Part shown: positions 25,638-34,150 of the stretch, piece by piece
How positions within the stretch are numbered: position 1 is the stretch's first letter
How the letters are laid out: the number at the start of each line of letters is the position of its first letter
Source: Paenibacillus stellifer
GTDB taxonomy: Bacteria; Bacillota; Bacilli; Paenibacillales; Paenibacillaceae
Direction of reading: 5' to 3'
Assembly: GCF_000758685.1 (NCBI RefSeq)
Contig: NZ_CP009286.1
Coordinates: 4,680,501-4,744,500 of the forward strand
Length of the DNA stretch: 64,000 bases
Notes under the pieces: generated by a model
Told to the model about the DNA's origin: nothing
What the model saw: only the letters and a program-made list of their open reading frames with translations
Databases searched by the model: none
Translations under genes and position numbers: made by a program

Positions 25638-26195
25638 ATGTACGATATAGAAGGGCTGACGCCCGAGCAGACTGAACGCATACGCAAGACACGGGAGCGC
25701 GTCATCGACTCCATCGGCAAGAACATGGATCTCTATGGCGTTACCCTGTCCATCGGGCATTTATATGGATATATGTATTTCAAACAGGGACCCGTCACGC
25801 TGGACGAGCTGAGCCAATCGCTTGGCATGAGCAAGACGTCCATGAGCACCGGCGTCCGCACGCTGCTGGATTTGAAGATGATTGAGAAGGTATGGGGAAA
25901 AGGCACGCGCAAGGATCTCTTCGAGCCCTCATCCGACTGGTATCAGACCTTCAGCGATTACTTCTCCATCAAATGGAGAAAAGCGGTCGAGAGCAACATG
26001 AATGTCATGAACCGGTCGCTTAAAGAAATTCAGGACATGAAACACGAATATGGAGACAATGAGCAGGTGACGGCTCTGCTGGCGAACGATGAACAGAAAA
26101 TCGCCGACGCCATGAAATATTACCGCTGGCTGCTGAGACTGATTGAGGCGCTGGAGACGGGAAAAATTTACGAACTTATTCCAAAAGAAGAATAG
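25638..26195 (+). CDS. gbsR: GbsR/MarR family regulator
   Basis: A 185-residue cytoplasmic winged-helix protein of the GbsR family. The DNA-binding segment is LDELSQSLGMSKTSMSTGVRTLLDLKMIEKV (about residues 54-84), followed by the family's KGTRKDLFEPSSDWYQTF and a helical C-terminus. GbsR-type proteins sense choline or betaine and repress osmoprotectant genes; here it lies divergent from opuA, as the OpcR/OpuAR-type regulators do. AGGAGGGA precedes the ATG. Confidence 0.9.
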   Translation: MYDIEGLTPEQTERIRKTRERVIDSIGKNMDLYGVTLSIGHLYGYMYFKQGPVTLDELSQSLGMSKTSMSTGVRTLLDLKMIEKVWGKGTRKDLFEPSSDWYQTFSDYFSIKWRKAVESNMNVMNRSLKEIQDMKHEYGDNEQVTALLANDEQKIADAMKYYRWLLRLIEALETGKIYELIPKEE

Positions 26196-26253
26196 GAAGA
26201 ATCGTCAGGCATCATTCAAGAGCACGGCATTCATACGGGTTGAGGTGAAGACA

Positions 26254-26700
26254 GTGAACTGGCATCTGAAGACATTCGAGGAATTGTCCAATCTGGAGCT
26301 TTACCGCATTCTGAAAGCCAGAACCGATATTTTTGTCGTGGAGCAGAACTGCCCCTATCCGGAGGTGGACGGCAAAGACCCCTCCTGCCATCATCTGTTC
26401 CTTGAGGATCAAGGGGAATTGATCGCCTACCTCCGTATTCTGCCGCCCGGACTGTCCTATCCGGAAGCCTCAGTAGGCCGCTTTATCGTGGACGCTTCGA
26501 GGCGCGGAACCGGGCTTGGCCGCGAGCTGCTAACGCGAGGTCTGGCCTTTATCCGGGATACGTCGGGAGATAGCGGCGTGAAAATCCAGGCCCAGGCTTA
26601 TTTGCAGTCATTTTACGCCTCCTTTGGGTTCATTCCGGTATCGGAAGTCTATGACGAAGACGGCATTCCGCATCTCGATATGCTGCTGCAGGAGGCGTAG
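26254..26700 (+). CDS. GNAT acetyltransferase, ElaA family
   Basis: A 148-residue cytoplasmic N-acetyltransferase. ElaA hallmarks: LSNLELYRILKARTDIFVVEQNCPYPEVDGKD at the start, CHHLF, then the acetyl-CoA site VGRFIVDASRRGTGLGRELL. The start is GTG at 26254 behind GAGGTGA; earlier in-frame codons overlap gbsR. Lies 58 bases after gbsR and 3 bases before the next gene. Substrate unknown. Confidence 0.88.
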   Translation: MNWHLKTFEELSNLELYRILKARTDIFVVEQNCPYPEVDGKDPSCHHLFLEDQGELIAYLRILPPGLSYPEASVGRFIVDASRRGTGLGRELLTRGLAFIRDTSGDSGVKIQAQAYLQSFYASFGFIPVSEVYDEDGIPHLDMLLQEA

Positions 26701-26703
26701 CCT

Positions 26704-27276
26704 ATGGGGCGTCTGTTCATTCTCTACGGACCGTCAGCCGCTGGCAAAAGCGAGCTCCAGCGCCGCCTGCTGGAGGAAGGCTATGTCCGGATCATAACAG
26801 CGACGACCCGCCCGCCGCGGGCCGGTGAGCAGGATGGCGTACACTATCTGTTCCTGGACCGGGAGAGCTTCCGGAAGCGTACCGGAGAAGGCAGGTTCGC
26901 CGAGTGGACGGAATATAACGGCGAGCTGTATGGCACGCTGCTGTCCAGCATCGGGGAGGCGCTGGCTGGTCCGAATGACGCGGTCATGATCCTGGACCTG
27001 AGAGGCGTGACTGCGCTGAAGGCCGCTTATCCGGACAAGGTGTCGGCCGTCTACGTCGGCGCCGATCCCGATTCGCTGGCCCGGAGGCTCTCGGAGCGGG
27101 GCGGCGATCCGGCCGAGAGCGCTGCCCGGCTGAAGAAGGCGCTGGCGCAGGAGCTGGGCGAAGCTTACCGGGCAGCGGCGGATGCCGTCATCTGGAACAG
27201 CGACGGCACCGGCATCGATGAGACGATGGAGAAGCTGCGCGAAGCGCTGGCGGCTCTGCAGAGGCGGAGCAATTGA
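26704..27276 (+). CDS. Guanylate kinase-like protein
   Basis: A 190-residue P-loop protein: GPSAAGKSEL near residue 8, TATTRPPRAGEQDGVHYLFL near residue 34 and FAEWTEYNGELYGT near residue 68, all guanylate kinase signatures. It follows the acetyltransferase after 3 bases, so it is likely co-transcribed rather than with rpoZ as the housekeeping gmk is in Firmicutes. It is therefore more likely a paralogue; catalytic motifs look intact. Confidence 0.85.
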   Translation: MGRLFILYGPSAAGKSELQRRLLEEGYVRIITATTRPPRAGEQDGVHYLFLDRESFRKRTGEGRFAEWTEYNGELYGTLLSSIGEALAGPNDAVMILDLRGVTALKAAYPDKVSAVYVGADPDSLARRLSERGGDPAESAARLKKALAQELGEAYRAAADAVIWNSDGTGIDETMEKLREALAALQRRSN

Positions 27277-27397
27277 GAGTCCGGGACGTTAACGAACCTT
27301 CACGCGAATTCAGGAAGGACGACAGCCACTCCGCCGGAGTGTGGGCCTGCCCAGTGGACAGGCGGGTTTTCCGACCTGCGGTAAGTCCGCAGCATAA

Positions 27398-27426
27398 TGA
27401 AGAGCCCGGCCTTCGGCCGGGCTCTT
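27398..27426. terminator. Hairpin ending the acetyltransferase-kinase operon
   Basis: Perfect stem AAGAGCCCGGCC/GGCCGGGCTCTT with a TTC loop; only short T-tracts on either side. Confidence 0.65.
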
Positions 27427-27441
27427 CTAATATTACAGCTA

Positions 27442-28281
27442 TTACAGCGCCGAAGGGCGCTTTTCCTGGCTTCGGGCTGTTTTTAGCGCTTTGGTGAACA
27501 TTTTGAGCGCAGAAAGAATCAGGACGGCTCCAAGAACGAACTTAAGAAGACGGGACGACACATAGCTGATGAGCAGGCCGCCGGCAAAGGTCCCGATGAT
27601 CGAGCCAATCCCCATCGGCAGCACCAGTTCCTTCCACTCCTTGCGCTCCGAGTAAGCCCCCTGGGAGGCATGCTTCAGCATGCCCATCACCACGGTAGGA
27701 AGGCTGATCAGCACGCTTGCAGTGCCCGCCGTTTTGATATCGACGCCGTAGACGAGCAGCAGAGTCGGGATAATGAGCTCTCCCCCCGCAACCCCCAGCA
27801 TGCTGCTGACGATGCCGATCAGAATGCCAAAGACTACGCCTGAAGCCACGGCGGCCGGAAGCGGCATCGGAATGCCGCCCGGAACGATGGGAACGAAGCC
27901 TTCCGTGACAAGCAGCGTGCCGATGGAGACAAGCAGAATCAGGATGACCTTCTCCAGCGTCCGCTCGGACATTTTCTTGGAATAATTCGCTCCCGCATAC
28001 GCCCCGCCCAATCCGCCCGCAATAAAAGACAGAATGACCGGCAGCGTATCCGCAAGCTCCTTATAGGACGCATGGGGCAGCCGGAAGGCCAGGGAAGACA
28101 GCAAGGTGACCAGGCTGACAGCCAGGTTGAAAGCAACGGCCTGCCGGGTCTTGTAGCGGAACATCCCCACCAGCACGGGAAGGCGGAATTCGGCGCCGCC
28201 CAGCCCGATCAGGCCGCCAAGGCAGCCGATGGGCGCACCGGTCAGCAGGGCGAGCAGCATTTTTCGGGGTGTATCTTTCAC
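27442..28281 (-). CDS. TauE/SafE family sulfite/anion exporter-like permease
   Basis: A 279-residue membrane protein with about eight hydrophobic segments and the duplicated family motif: GLGGAEFRLPVLVG near the start and MLGVAGGELIIPTLLL in the second half. Family members export organosulfur anions, sulfite and related ions. GTG at 28281 has AAGGAG upstream and is preferred over a start at 28320. It is divergent from a DNA-binding protein with a periplasmic-binding-protein-like domain (28504), which probably regulates it. Confidence 0.88.
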   Translation of the reverse strand: MKDTPRKMLLALLTGAPIGCLGGLIGLGGAEFRLPVLVGMFRYKTRQAVAFNLAVSLVTLLSSLAFRLPHASYKELADTLPVILSFIAGGLGGAYAGANYSKKMSERTLEKVILILLVSIGTLLVTEGFVPIVPGGIPMPLPAAVASGVVFGILIGIVSSMLGVAGGELIIPTLLLVYGVDIKTAGTASVLISLPTVVMGMLKHASQGAYSERKEWKELVLPMGIGSIIGTFAGGLLISYVSSRLLKFVLGAVLILSALKMFTKALKTARSQEKRPSAL

Positions 28282-28329
28282 GGAGAAACAACTCCTTCGG
28301 CGGAGACTGTAAGACTCCACTGCATTTTT

Positions 28330-28351
28330 GAATCAATTTTCGAATCAATTT
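28330..28351. promoter_or_regulatory. Paired GAATCAATTT direct repeats in a divergent region
   Basis: Two perfect copies of GAATCAATTT start at 28330 and 28342, 12 bases apart, followed by ATTGAAT. They lie between the exporter and the HTH-PBP gene and could be an operator. Confidence 0.4.
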
Positions 28352-28503
28352 ATTGAATAAAACCGAACGAAACGTTACATTTTGATACAAAACACAACAA
28401 AACCGGATTTTTAAAAAAAGTTTATCCCAGTTTATAATCAGTTACAAGAGCAAAATTAAACGCAAATTTACGATATGTTGAAAAATCATGCGAGGTGACA
28501 TCA

Positions 28504-29439
28504 TTGACCGAGCCTTTGTCCTACTCTCCCGAAGAAGTGGCCAAAATCCTGAAAATTTCCAAGGGCACCGTCTACGATCTGCTGAAACGCGGCGAGCTCC
28601 CCTCTTACCGGATCGGCAAGAAGCTTCGCGTCGCTCCCGCCGACCTCGAAGCCTATACCCGCCCCGCCTATGGCGCAGGCCAGCGGCCGACTTCAGCTCC
28701 CCCGATGTCCGTCGAGAAGCTTATTCTGGATAATCACGGCCTTATCATTTGCGGCCAGGATATTGTGCTGGACGTGCTGTCGCGTCACATTGAATCCGGC
28801 TATCCCGGCGTCCGGTCCCTGCGCTCCTATATCGGAAGCCTGGACGGGCTGCTCGCCCTGTACCGGGGAACGGCTAATGTCGCCGCCGCCCATCTCTGGG
28901 ACGGAGAGACCGACGAATACAACCTGCCCTATGTGCGCAGACTGCTGCCCGGGCAGCGGAGCGTCGTTGTCGGTCTCGTGTTCCGCCAGCAGGGCCTCTA
29001 TGTCGCCCCCGGCAATCCGAAAGGCATCGTCTCCTGGGAGAGCCTGCTGGAGCCGGGAATCACCATCGCCAACCGGGAGAAAGGCTCCGGAACCCGGATC
29101 ATGCTGGACGAATGGCTGCGGGGCAAGCAGCTTGAGCCGGAGCGCATTCAGGGGTATGAGCATGAGGAGCTGAGCCATATCGCGGTGGCGAGCGCGGTTG
29201 CCCGGGGACTTGCGGATACGGGACTCGGCACGGAGAAGGCTGCGGAGCAAGTATCCGGGGTCGATTTTATCCCGCTCAAGAAGGAACGCTATGATCTCGT
29301 CTTTGACCGGAAGGATATGGACAAGCCGGCGTTCCGGGCGCTGCTCGCGGTACTCCGCTCGCCCGAATTCAAGCATGAAGTGGCCGGTCTTGGCGGCTAC
29401 GATGTCTCGCTGTGCGGGGAAATCGTGGGCGAGGTGTGA
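28504..29439 (+). CDS. Excisionase-type HTH fused to PBP-like domain, probable ligand-sensing regulator
   Basis: 311 residues. The first 60 are a MerR/excisionase-type helix-turn-helix (YSPEEVAKILKISKGTVYDLLKRGELPSYRIGKKLRV). Residues 80-305 are a periplasmic-binding-protein-like domain without signal peptide or membrane helix (GIVSWESLLEPGITIANREKGSGTRIMLDEWL and VARGLADTGLGTEKAA), like the PBP_like domain linked to molybdate-type ligands. Such proteins sense small molecules in the cytoplasm. TTG at 28504 follows AGGTG at 6 bases. Divergent from the TauE-type exporter. Confidence 0.82.
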   Translation: MTEPLSYSPEEVAKILKISKGTVYDLLKRGELPSYRIGKKLRVAPADLEAYTRPAYGAGQRPTSAPPMSVEKLILDNHGLIICGQDIVLDVLSRHIESGYPGVRSLRSYIGSLDGLLALYRGTANVAAAHLWDGETDEYNLPYVRRLLPGQRSVVVGLVFRQQGLYVAPGNPKGIVSWESLLEPGITIANREKGSGTRIMLDEWLRGKQLEPERIQGYEHEELSHIAVASAVARGLADTGLGTEKAAEQVSGVDFIPLKKERYDLVFDRKDMDKPAFRALLAVLRSPEFKHEVAGLGGYDVSLCGEIVGEV

Positions 29440-29514
29440 GGGGGAAGGCGCGGTTATTGGTTACGGGGAGAGATCCGATTAGACCAGAGGCCGATTGGAT
29501 CAGACTCCGGCAAA

Positions 29515-29562
29515 ATAAAAATGCTCTTGTCCAGCCCATCTCGGGCAGACAAGAGCTTTTTT
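29515..29562. terminator. Bidirectional terminator
   Basis: GCTCTTGT (29523-29530) pairs with ACAAGAGC (29549-29556), TTTTTT on the plus side and ATTTTTATTTT on the minus side. It serves the HTH-PBP gene and the convergent 29652 gene. Confidence 0.85.
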
Positions 29563-29651
29563 CGATGAGAACAGCATTTATCAAGCACAATATTGAACGA
29601 ACCAGGGCCGCTTGCTTCACGCCCTGATCCTGATATATGGAATTTTTTTCC

Positions 29652-31322
29652 TTACACCAAGTAATCTTCAAAAGACACCGGCACGCCGTCAACCAAGGCA
29701 TTCGGCCCCTCCGGCCCGGCTGCAAGAAATATCCGCTCGCCCGCCGAGCTGTCCCAGGCGACCGACCGGATGGCCGATCCATCCCAGTCGAAGGCGGGCT
29801 GTCCCGTCTCCATCGCTTCCGCGAAGGCTTCCAGCCCGGCGATTCCAGCGGCTGACGCTTCAGCCGCTCCCAGCGCCTCGACAATGACTCCGCCCTGTCT
29901 CTGCTGCAAGTTAACCTCTGTATAATCCGGACGTTCGGTTAGTCCGTATTCGCCGGACAAGTAGACGGCGAAATAGACGGAGTCCGTCTGTCCGTACAGC
30001 GCCCGCGGCTTCGCCAGCCATGTGCCGGGCGGCAGTATGCCGACAGGGCTTGGGCTTCCCTCCGGCCCCGTGAACAGGGCGGCCGTCACATTCCGCCGGT
30101 ACAGCACCTCCATATGGCGGCTCTGGTGGCGCGGATCGCCCTCGCTATAGCCGTCGCCGGGCGGGAAGAAATACAGCCGGTTGACCCGGCGACCGGGCTT
30201 CACCGGAAGCGAATAAGCCCAGCGAAGCTGCTCGTTGTCGAATTCGTCCACCCGTTCCCACAGCCCGCCGGCGGCGTAGTCCTCCGTTATATAGGCGTAG
30301 GAATGAAGCTCCGGCTGAGCCGGGCCGACCGGGACAACCTTCCGCGTAGCCTTCTTCGCTTCAGACGGCTGGCTCCGGTCCAGCGCCAGACGCCGCGCCG
30401 CTTCCGGAGCTTCATAATAGAGAAAGCCGGCATATTCCGTTCGCGGCATCTTCTCCGGCAGCGCGAAATCCCCGAACTGCACATAATCATGCAGCACATT
30501 GGCATCGCCCGGCACATCATGCGGCCAGCCTCTGGAGTGGGCGCCAACCCAGGCGCCCTGCAAATAGAACAACGCCCGCTGGCCCCACAAGTAATCCAGC
30601 ATCTCCTTCAGACCGCTGCGCAGGTCTTCGTCGCTCTCCCCCGCCATCTCCAGGGCGCAGGTATAGGCTTGAACCCAATGCCAGAACCAAGGCAGGCTGC
30701 CGTATTCGGGCATGCCGCTCTCCCGGATATACCGCAAGGTCTCCTTAAGGCAGGCTCTCCCGTCTTCCACCAGCTCCTTGTCGCCGAAGAGGCTGCCGAA
30801 GATCAGCTTGGCCGCCGTGTATTTCGCCTCGTGATGTCCATAATATTCAAGCGGCTTGCGGAAGAAGCCGCTGGCGTACACATGCTCGATCGCCGAATCC
30901 AACAGTTCCCGAACGCGCTCGCTGAGGGCATCTCCGTATCTTTGACGGAAATAGGCCATCAGGCTGCCCATGATTTCAACCGGAAGCTCATGCGGCAGAG
31001 CCTCTGCCGGAACTGGCGCCAGCCCAAGCGGCCAGTGGCCATACTGCTTCGTACCGGGGACACGGTTCTGCAGCAGCAGCGTCCGCTCCAGCACGCCTTC
31101 CGCCTGCGACACCGCCTCGATCCGGTCGAAGGTTACGTCCAGGGACTGATCCTTGGCTGCCGCAAACAAGTAGGACGCATAATAGAAATTATTCCGCACA
31201 TCATCATGAAACCATAATCCGCCTTCAAGCAGCGGCAGTTCTGCCGCTGCTTCCGCAATTGCAATGATCAGCTGTCTTTGACGTTCCCGGGGTGTTCCCG
31301 GAACTGCAGCATCTTTCCCCAT
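29652..31322 (-). CDS. Unrecognised 556-residue protein, possibly acting on polysaccharide
   Basis: A large cytoplasmic-looking protein without signal peptide. The first 300 residues are a run of helices rich in aromatic residues (GGLWFHDDVRNNFYYASYLF, SLPWFWHWVQAYTCALEM, GAWVGAHSRGWPHDVPGD), resembling an alpha/alpha toroid as in many glycoside hydrolases and polysaccharide lyases; the last 230 look beta-rich. The start at 31322 follows GGAGG at 7 bases. It is divergent from kduI-kduD, so a role on uronate oligosaccharides is plausible. No family or catalytic residues could be assigned. Confidence 0.7.
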   Translation of the reverse strand: MGKDAAVPGTPRERQRQLIIAIAEAAAELPLLEGGLWFHDDVRNNFYYASYLFAAAKDQSLDVTFDRIEAVSQAEGVLERTLLLQNRVPGTKQYGHWPLGLAPVPAEALPHELPVEIMGSLMAYFRQRYGDALSERVRELLDSAIEHVYASGFFRKPLEYYGHHEAKYTAAKLIFGSLFGDKELVEDGRACLKETLRYIRESGMPEYGSLPWFWHWVQAYTCALEMAGESDEDLRSGLKEMLDYLWGQRALFYLQGAWVGAHSRGWPHDVPGDANVLHDYVQFGDFALPEKMPRTEYAGFLYYEAPEAARRLALDRSQPSEAKKATRKVVPVGPAQPELHSYAYITEDYAAGGLWERVDEFDNEQLRWAYSLPVKPGRRVNRLYFFPPGDGYSEGDPRHQSRHMEVLYRRNVTAALFTGPEGSPSPVGILPPGTWLAKPRALYGQTDSVYFAVYLSGEYGLTERPDYTEVNLQQRQGGVIVEALGAAEASAAGIAGLEAFAEAMETGQPAFDWDGSAIRSVAWDSSAGERIFLAAGPEGPNALVDGVPVSFEDYLV

Positions 31323-31427
31323 CATTATGCCTCCGTTCATACGGTTCATTTTCTGCTCACGCGTTCATTTTACAATAAAAAAGTCTTCACATAAACCTAA
31401 ACATACAAAATAATCCGAAAACACACC

Positions 31428-31456
31428 TTGATAAATGAACGTAAATGGAGTAGATT
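31428..31456 (+). promoter_or_regulatory. SigA-type promoter of the kduI operon
   Basis: TTGATA (31428-31433), 17 bases, TAGATT (31451-31456), 47 bases before kduI. Confidence 0.6.
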
Positions 31457-31502
31457 GTACTAATATGAACCACATTTTTTATAAAAAGGAGCATGCAAAA
31501 TC

Positions 31503-32336
31503 ATGGAAAGACGCTTTGCTTCCCATCCGAATGAAGTCAAGCAGTTCGATACCGGACGTCTTCGGCAAGAATTTCATGTGCCGGTGCTGTTCGCAGCGGA
31601 CGAACTCAAGCTGGTGCTGACTCACGAGGACCGCATGATTGTCGGCGGAGCCATGCCGGTGAAAGAACCGGTCGTGCTCGCAACCGATCTGAAGGAGCTC
31701 GGTGTCACTTATTTTCTGGAGCGCCGCGAGCTCGGCATTATCAATGTCGGCGGCAAAGGAACCGTGGTAGCGGACGGAGCCGAGTATGAGCTGAACGCCA
31801 AGGAATGTCTGTATGTCGGCGCGGGGACGAAGGATGTGCAGTTCAAGAGTGCGGACAGTGCAAATCCGGCGAAGTTCTATCTGAATTCCGCTCCGGCCCA
31901 CAAGACATATCCGACGGTCAAGGCGACGCTGGAATCGTCCGAATTTGCGGATCTCGGCGACATCAAGAACTCCAACGAACGTTCGATTCACCGGCTTATT
32001 CATGCGAATGGCATTCAGAGCTGCCAGCTCGTTATGGGCCTGACCCAGCTGAAGCCGGGCAATATGTGGAACACAATGCCGGCTCACACCCATCCGCGCC
32101 GGATGGAAGCCTATTTCTATTTCGAGCTTCCGGAAGACGCCGTAGTCGTGCATCTGATGGGCGAGCCGAAGGAGACGCGCCACATCATCATGCGCAACGA
32201 AGAAGCCGTCATCTCCCCAAGCTGGTCGATTCACAGCGGCGTTGGCACGAGCAATTATACCTTCATCTGGAGTATGGCCGGAGATAATATCCGGTACGAC
32301 GATATGGACCCTGTCTCCATGAAAGAGTTACAATAG
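31503..32336 (+). CDS. kduI: 5-dehydro-4-deoxy-D-glucuronate isomerase
   Basis: A 277-residue cupin isomerase that turns 5-keto-4-deoxyuronate into 2,5-diketo-3-deoxygluconate in breakdown of pectin and glycosaminoglycan disaccharides. Zinc-binding histidines are in MPAHTHPRRMEAYFYFELP near residue 195 and SWSIHSGVGTSNYTFIWSM near the C-terminus. The length matches the family. AAGGAG lies 11 bases before the ATG. First gene of a three-gene run with a DeoR-type regulator and kduD. Confidence 0.96.
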   Translation: MERRFASHPNEVKQFDTGRLRQEFHVPVLFAADELKLVLTHEDRMIVGGAMPVKEPVVLATDLKELGVTYFLERRELGIINVGGKGTVVADGAEYELNAKECLYVGAGTKDVQFKSADSANPAKFYLNSAPAHKTYPTVKATLESSEFADLGDIKNSNERSIHRLIHANGIQSCQLVMGLTQLKPGNMWNTMPAHTHPRRMEAYFYFELPEDAVVVHLMGEPKETRHIIMRNEEAVISPSWSIHSGVGTSNYTFIWSMAGDNIRYDDMDPVSMKELQ

Positions 32337-32372
32337 AGACAAAATACGCACGGATAGAGAGGCAGACAGGTC

Positions 32373-33128
32373 ATGAACCCGATCAGACGGCACGAACTAA
32401 TCATGGAAGTGATGCTGAATCAGAAAGACGTTACGGTTAACGAACTGAGCGAGAAGCTGCAGGTAACCGGGAAGACGATCCGCGAGGACCTCACCAGACT
32501 GGAGGAGCAGGGTCTTATCAAGCGCGTGCACGGCGGAGCCGTGCTGGCGCAGAGCGACCAATTCGGCATACTCCCCTCCAAAGAGCCGCTGGGCACATTC
32601 TCCGGCGAGAAGGCGGAGATCGCCGAGCGGGCGGTCCGCTATATCGAGCGTGAGGATATTATCGCACTGGACGGAGGCAGCACCACGCTGGCCATCGCCC
32701 GGCGTCTGGACAATCTTCCCCTGACCGTGATAACCAACGACGTCCATATTATCAGCGAGCTTGTTCCCAAGGATCAGATTCAGCTTGTCGTCCCGGGGGG
32801 CTACCGCGTCCGGAACACCTTGACCGGTCCAGAAGCCGTCTCCTATGTAAGCAGTCTTAATATAAAAAAAGCATTTCTGTCGGCTACCGCCGTCCATATC
32901 GAGCACGGGCTCTCGGTGTATACGGGAGATGCCCTGGAATATAAGCAGGCGCTCGTCAAGACGGCGAACCAGGTCATTGCCGTCGTCGATCACCATAAAT
33001 TCGGCCGGACCGCGCTCCGCACCTTCGCGACACTGCGGGAAGTCGATGCGCTGATTACCGACAAGGGCCTCCCGTCCGAAACAGAGGCTTCATTCCGGGC
33101 CGCCGGCGCCGATATCGACTGCGGGTGA
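32373..33128 (+). CDS. DeoR family regulator of the uronate operon
   Basis: A 251-residue cytoplasmic protein. N-terminal DeoR helix-turn-helix (VNELSEKLQVTGKTIREDLTRLEEQGLIKRVHGGAVL, residues 19-55), then the sugar-phosphate-sensing domain with DGGSTTLAIARRL near residue 103 and VVDHHKFGR near residue 205. It lies 36 bases after kduI and 45 bases before kduD, so it probably autoregulates the operon in response to a uronate or KDG-type intermediate. Confidence 0.9.
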   Translation: MNPIRRHELIMEVMLNQKDVTVNELSEKLQVTGKTIREDLTRLEEQGLIKRVHGGAVLAQSDQFGILPSKEPLGTFSGEKAEIAERAVRYIEREDIIALDGGSTTLAIARRLDNLPLTVITNDVHIISELVPKDQIQLVVPGGYRVRNTLTGPEAVSYVSSLNIKKAFLSATAVHIEHGLSVYTGDALEYKQALVKTANQVIAVVDHHKFGRTALRTFATLREVDALITDKGLPSETEASFRAAGADIDCG

Positions 33129-33173
33129 ACAGATTACACATTCATCTCTAACCCGAAAAGGAGCATATCGCTT

Positions 33174-33929
33174 ATGTCAACTTTATTCAGCCTGAAAGGC
33201 AAGACAGCGCTCGTAACCGGTGCCGCCCAGGGCTTGGGCCAAGGCATCGCCCTGGCGCTTGCCGAAGCCGGCGCCGATATCGTATCCGTATCGCTGAATA
33301 CCAGCGAAGAGACCGTGAAGCAGGCCGAAGCATTCGGCGTGAAAGCCCTCAGCGTTGAAGCGGATCTCGGCGACCACAGCGTCCTGCAATCCGCATTCGA
33401 CCAAGCCATTACGCTGACCGGCAAGGTCGACATCCTCGTGAACAACGCCGGCATCATCCGCCGTGCACCAGCCAAGGATCACAGCGAGAAAGACTGGTTC
33501 GACGTCATCAACCTGAACCTTAACACCGTATTCCTGCTGTCCCAGATCGCGGGCAGACATTATATCGAGAGAGGATCGGGCAAAATCATCAACATCTGCT
33601 CCATGCTCTCCTACCAGGGCGGCATCAATGTGCCGGGCTATACCGCCGCCAAGCACGGCGTAGCGGGCCTGACCAAGGCGTTCGCCAATGAATGGGCGCA
33701 GTATGGCGTGAACACCAACGCCATCGCTCCGGGCTACATGGCGACCGAGAACACCGCGCCGATCCGCGCCGACGAGAACCGTTCGAGCTCCATCCTTGAC
33801 CGGATTCCGGCCGGCCGCTGGGGCACGCCGGATGACGTGAAGGGGCCAGCTGTATTCCTGGCTTCCGCCGCTTCCGATTATCTGAACGGCCATATTCTCT
33901 GCGTCGACGGCGGCTGGCTGGCGCGCTGA
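33174..33929 (+). CDS. kduD: 2-dehydro-3-deoxy-D-gluconate 5-dehydrogenase
   Basis: A 251-residue short-chain dehydrogenase that reduces 2,5-diketo-3-deoxygluconate to KDG, the step after KduI. NAD-binding GAAQGLGQG at residues 14-22, NNAG near residue 88, catalytic serine in CSMLSYQGG and YTAAKHG with the catalytic tyrosine and lysine near residues 158-162. Cytoplasmic tetramer in known cases. AAGGAG 11 bases upstream. Last gene before a strong terminator. Confidence 0.95.
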   Translation: MSTLFSLKGKTALVTGAAQGLGQGIALALAEAGADIVSVSLNTSEETVKQAEAFGVKALSVEADLGDHSVLQSAFDQAITLTGKVDILVNNAGIIRRAPAKDHSEKDWFDVINLNLNTVFLLSQIAGRHYIERGSGKIINICSMLSYQGGINVPGYTAAKHGVAGLTKAFANEWAQYGVNTNAIAPGYMATENTAPIRADENRSSSILDRIPAGRWGTPDDVKGPAVFLASAASDYLNGHILCVDGGWLAR

Positions 33930-33950
33930 TCACCCGTCCGCAAGCAAGCA

Positions 33951-33987
33951 CAAGAAACCGGTTCTCCCTGGGGAGGCCGGTTTCTTG
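33951..33987. terminator. Terminator of the kdu operon
   Basis: CAAGAAACCGG (33951-33961) pairs with CCGGTTTCTTG (33977-33987) with an inner CTCCC/GGGAG stem. The T-tract is weak (TTG), so it may also serve the convergent gene. Confidence 0.7.
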
Positions 33988-34150
33988 TTGTGTTGCAGCA
34001 GCGACCTGTGCTTATTTTGCAAAAAGGTATTCATCCGGTATTGTTATCCGGGCCGAATGCTCCAGGCATCCGGATGCCGAAGCGGCTGCGGGATGATTAT
34101 CATGCCATCGGGGAGCTTGTAGTCGATAAGTTGGCGGACGAATGCCGCTC

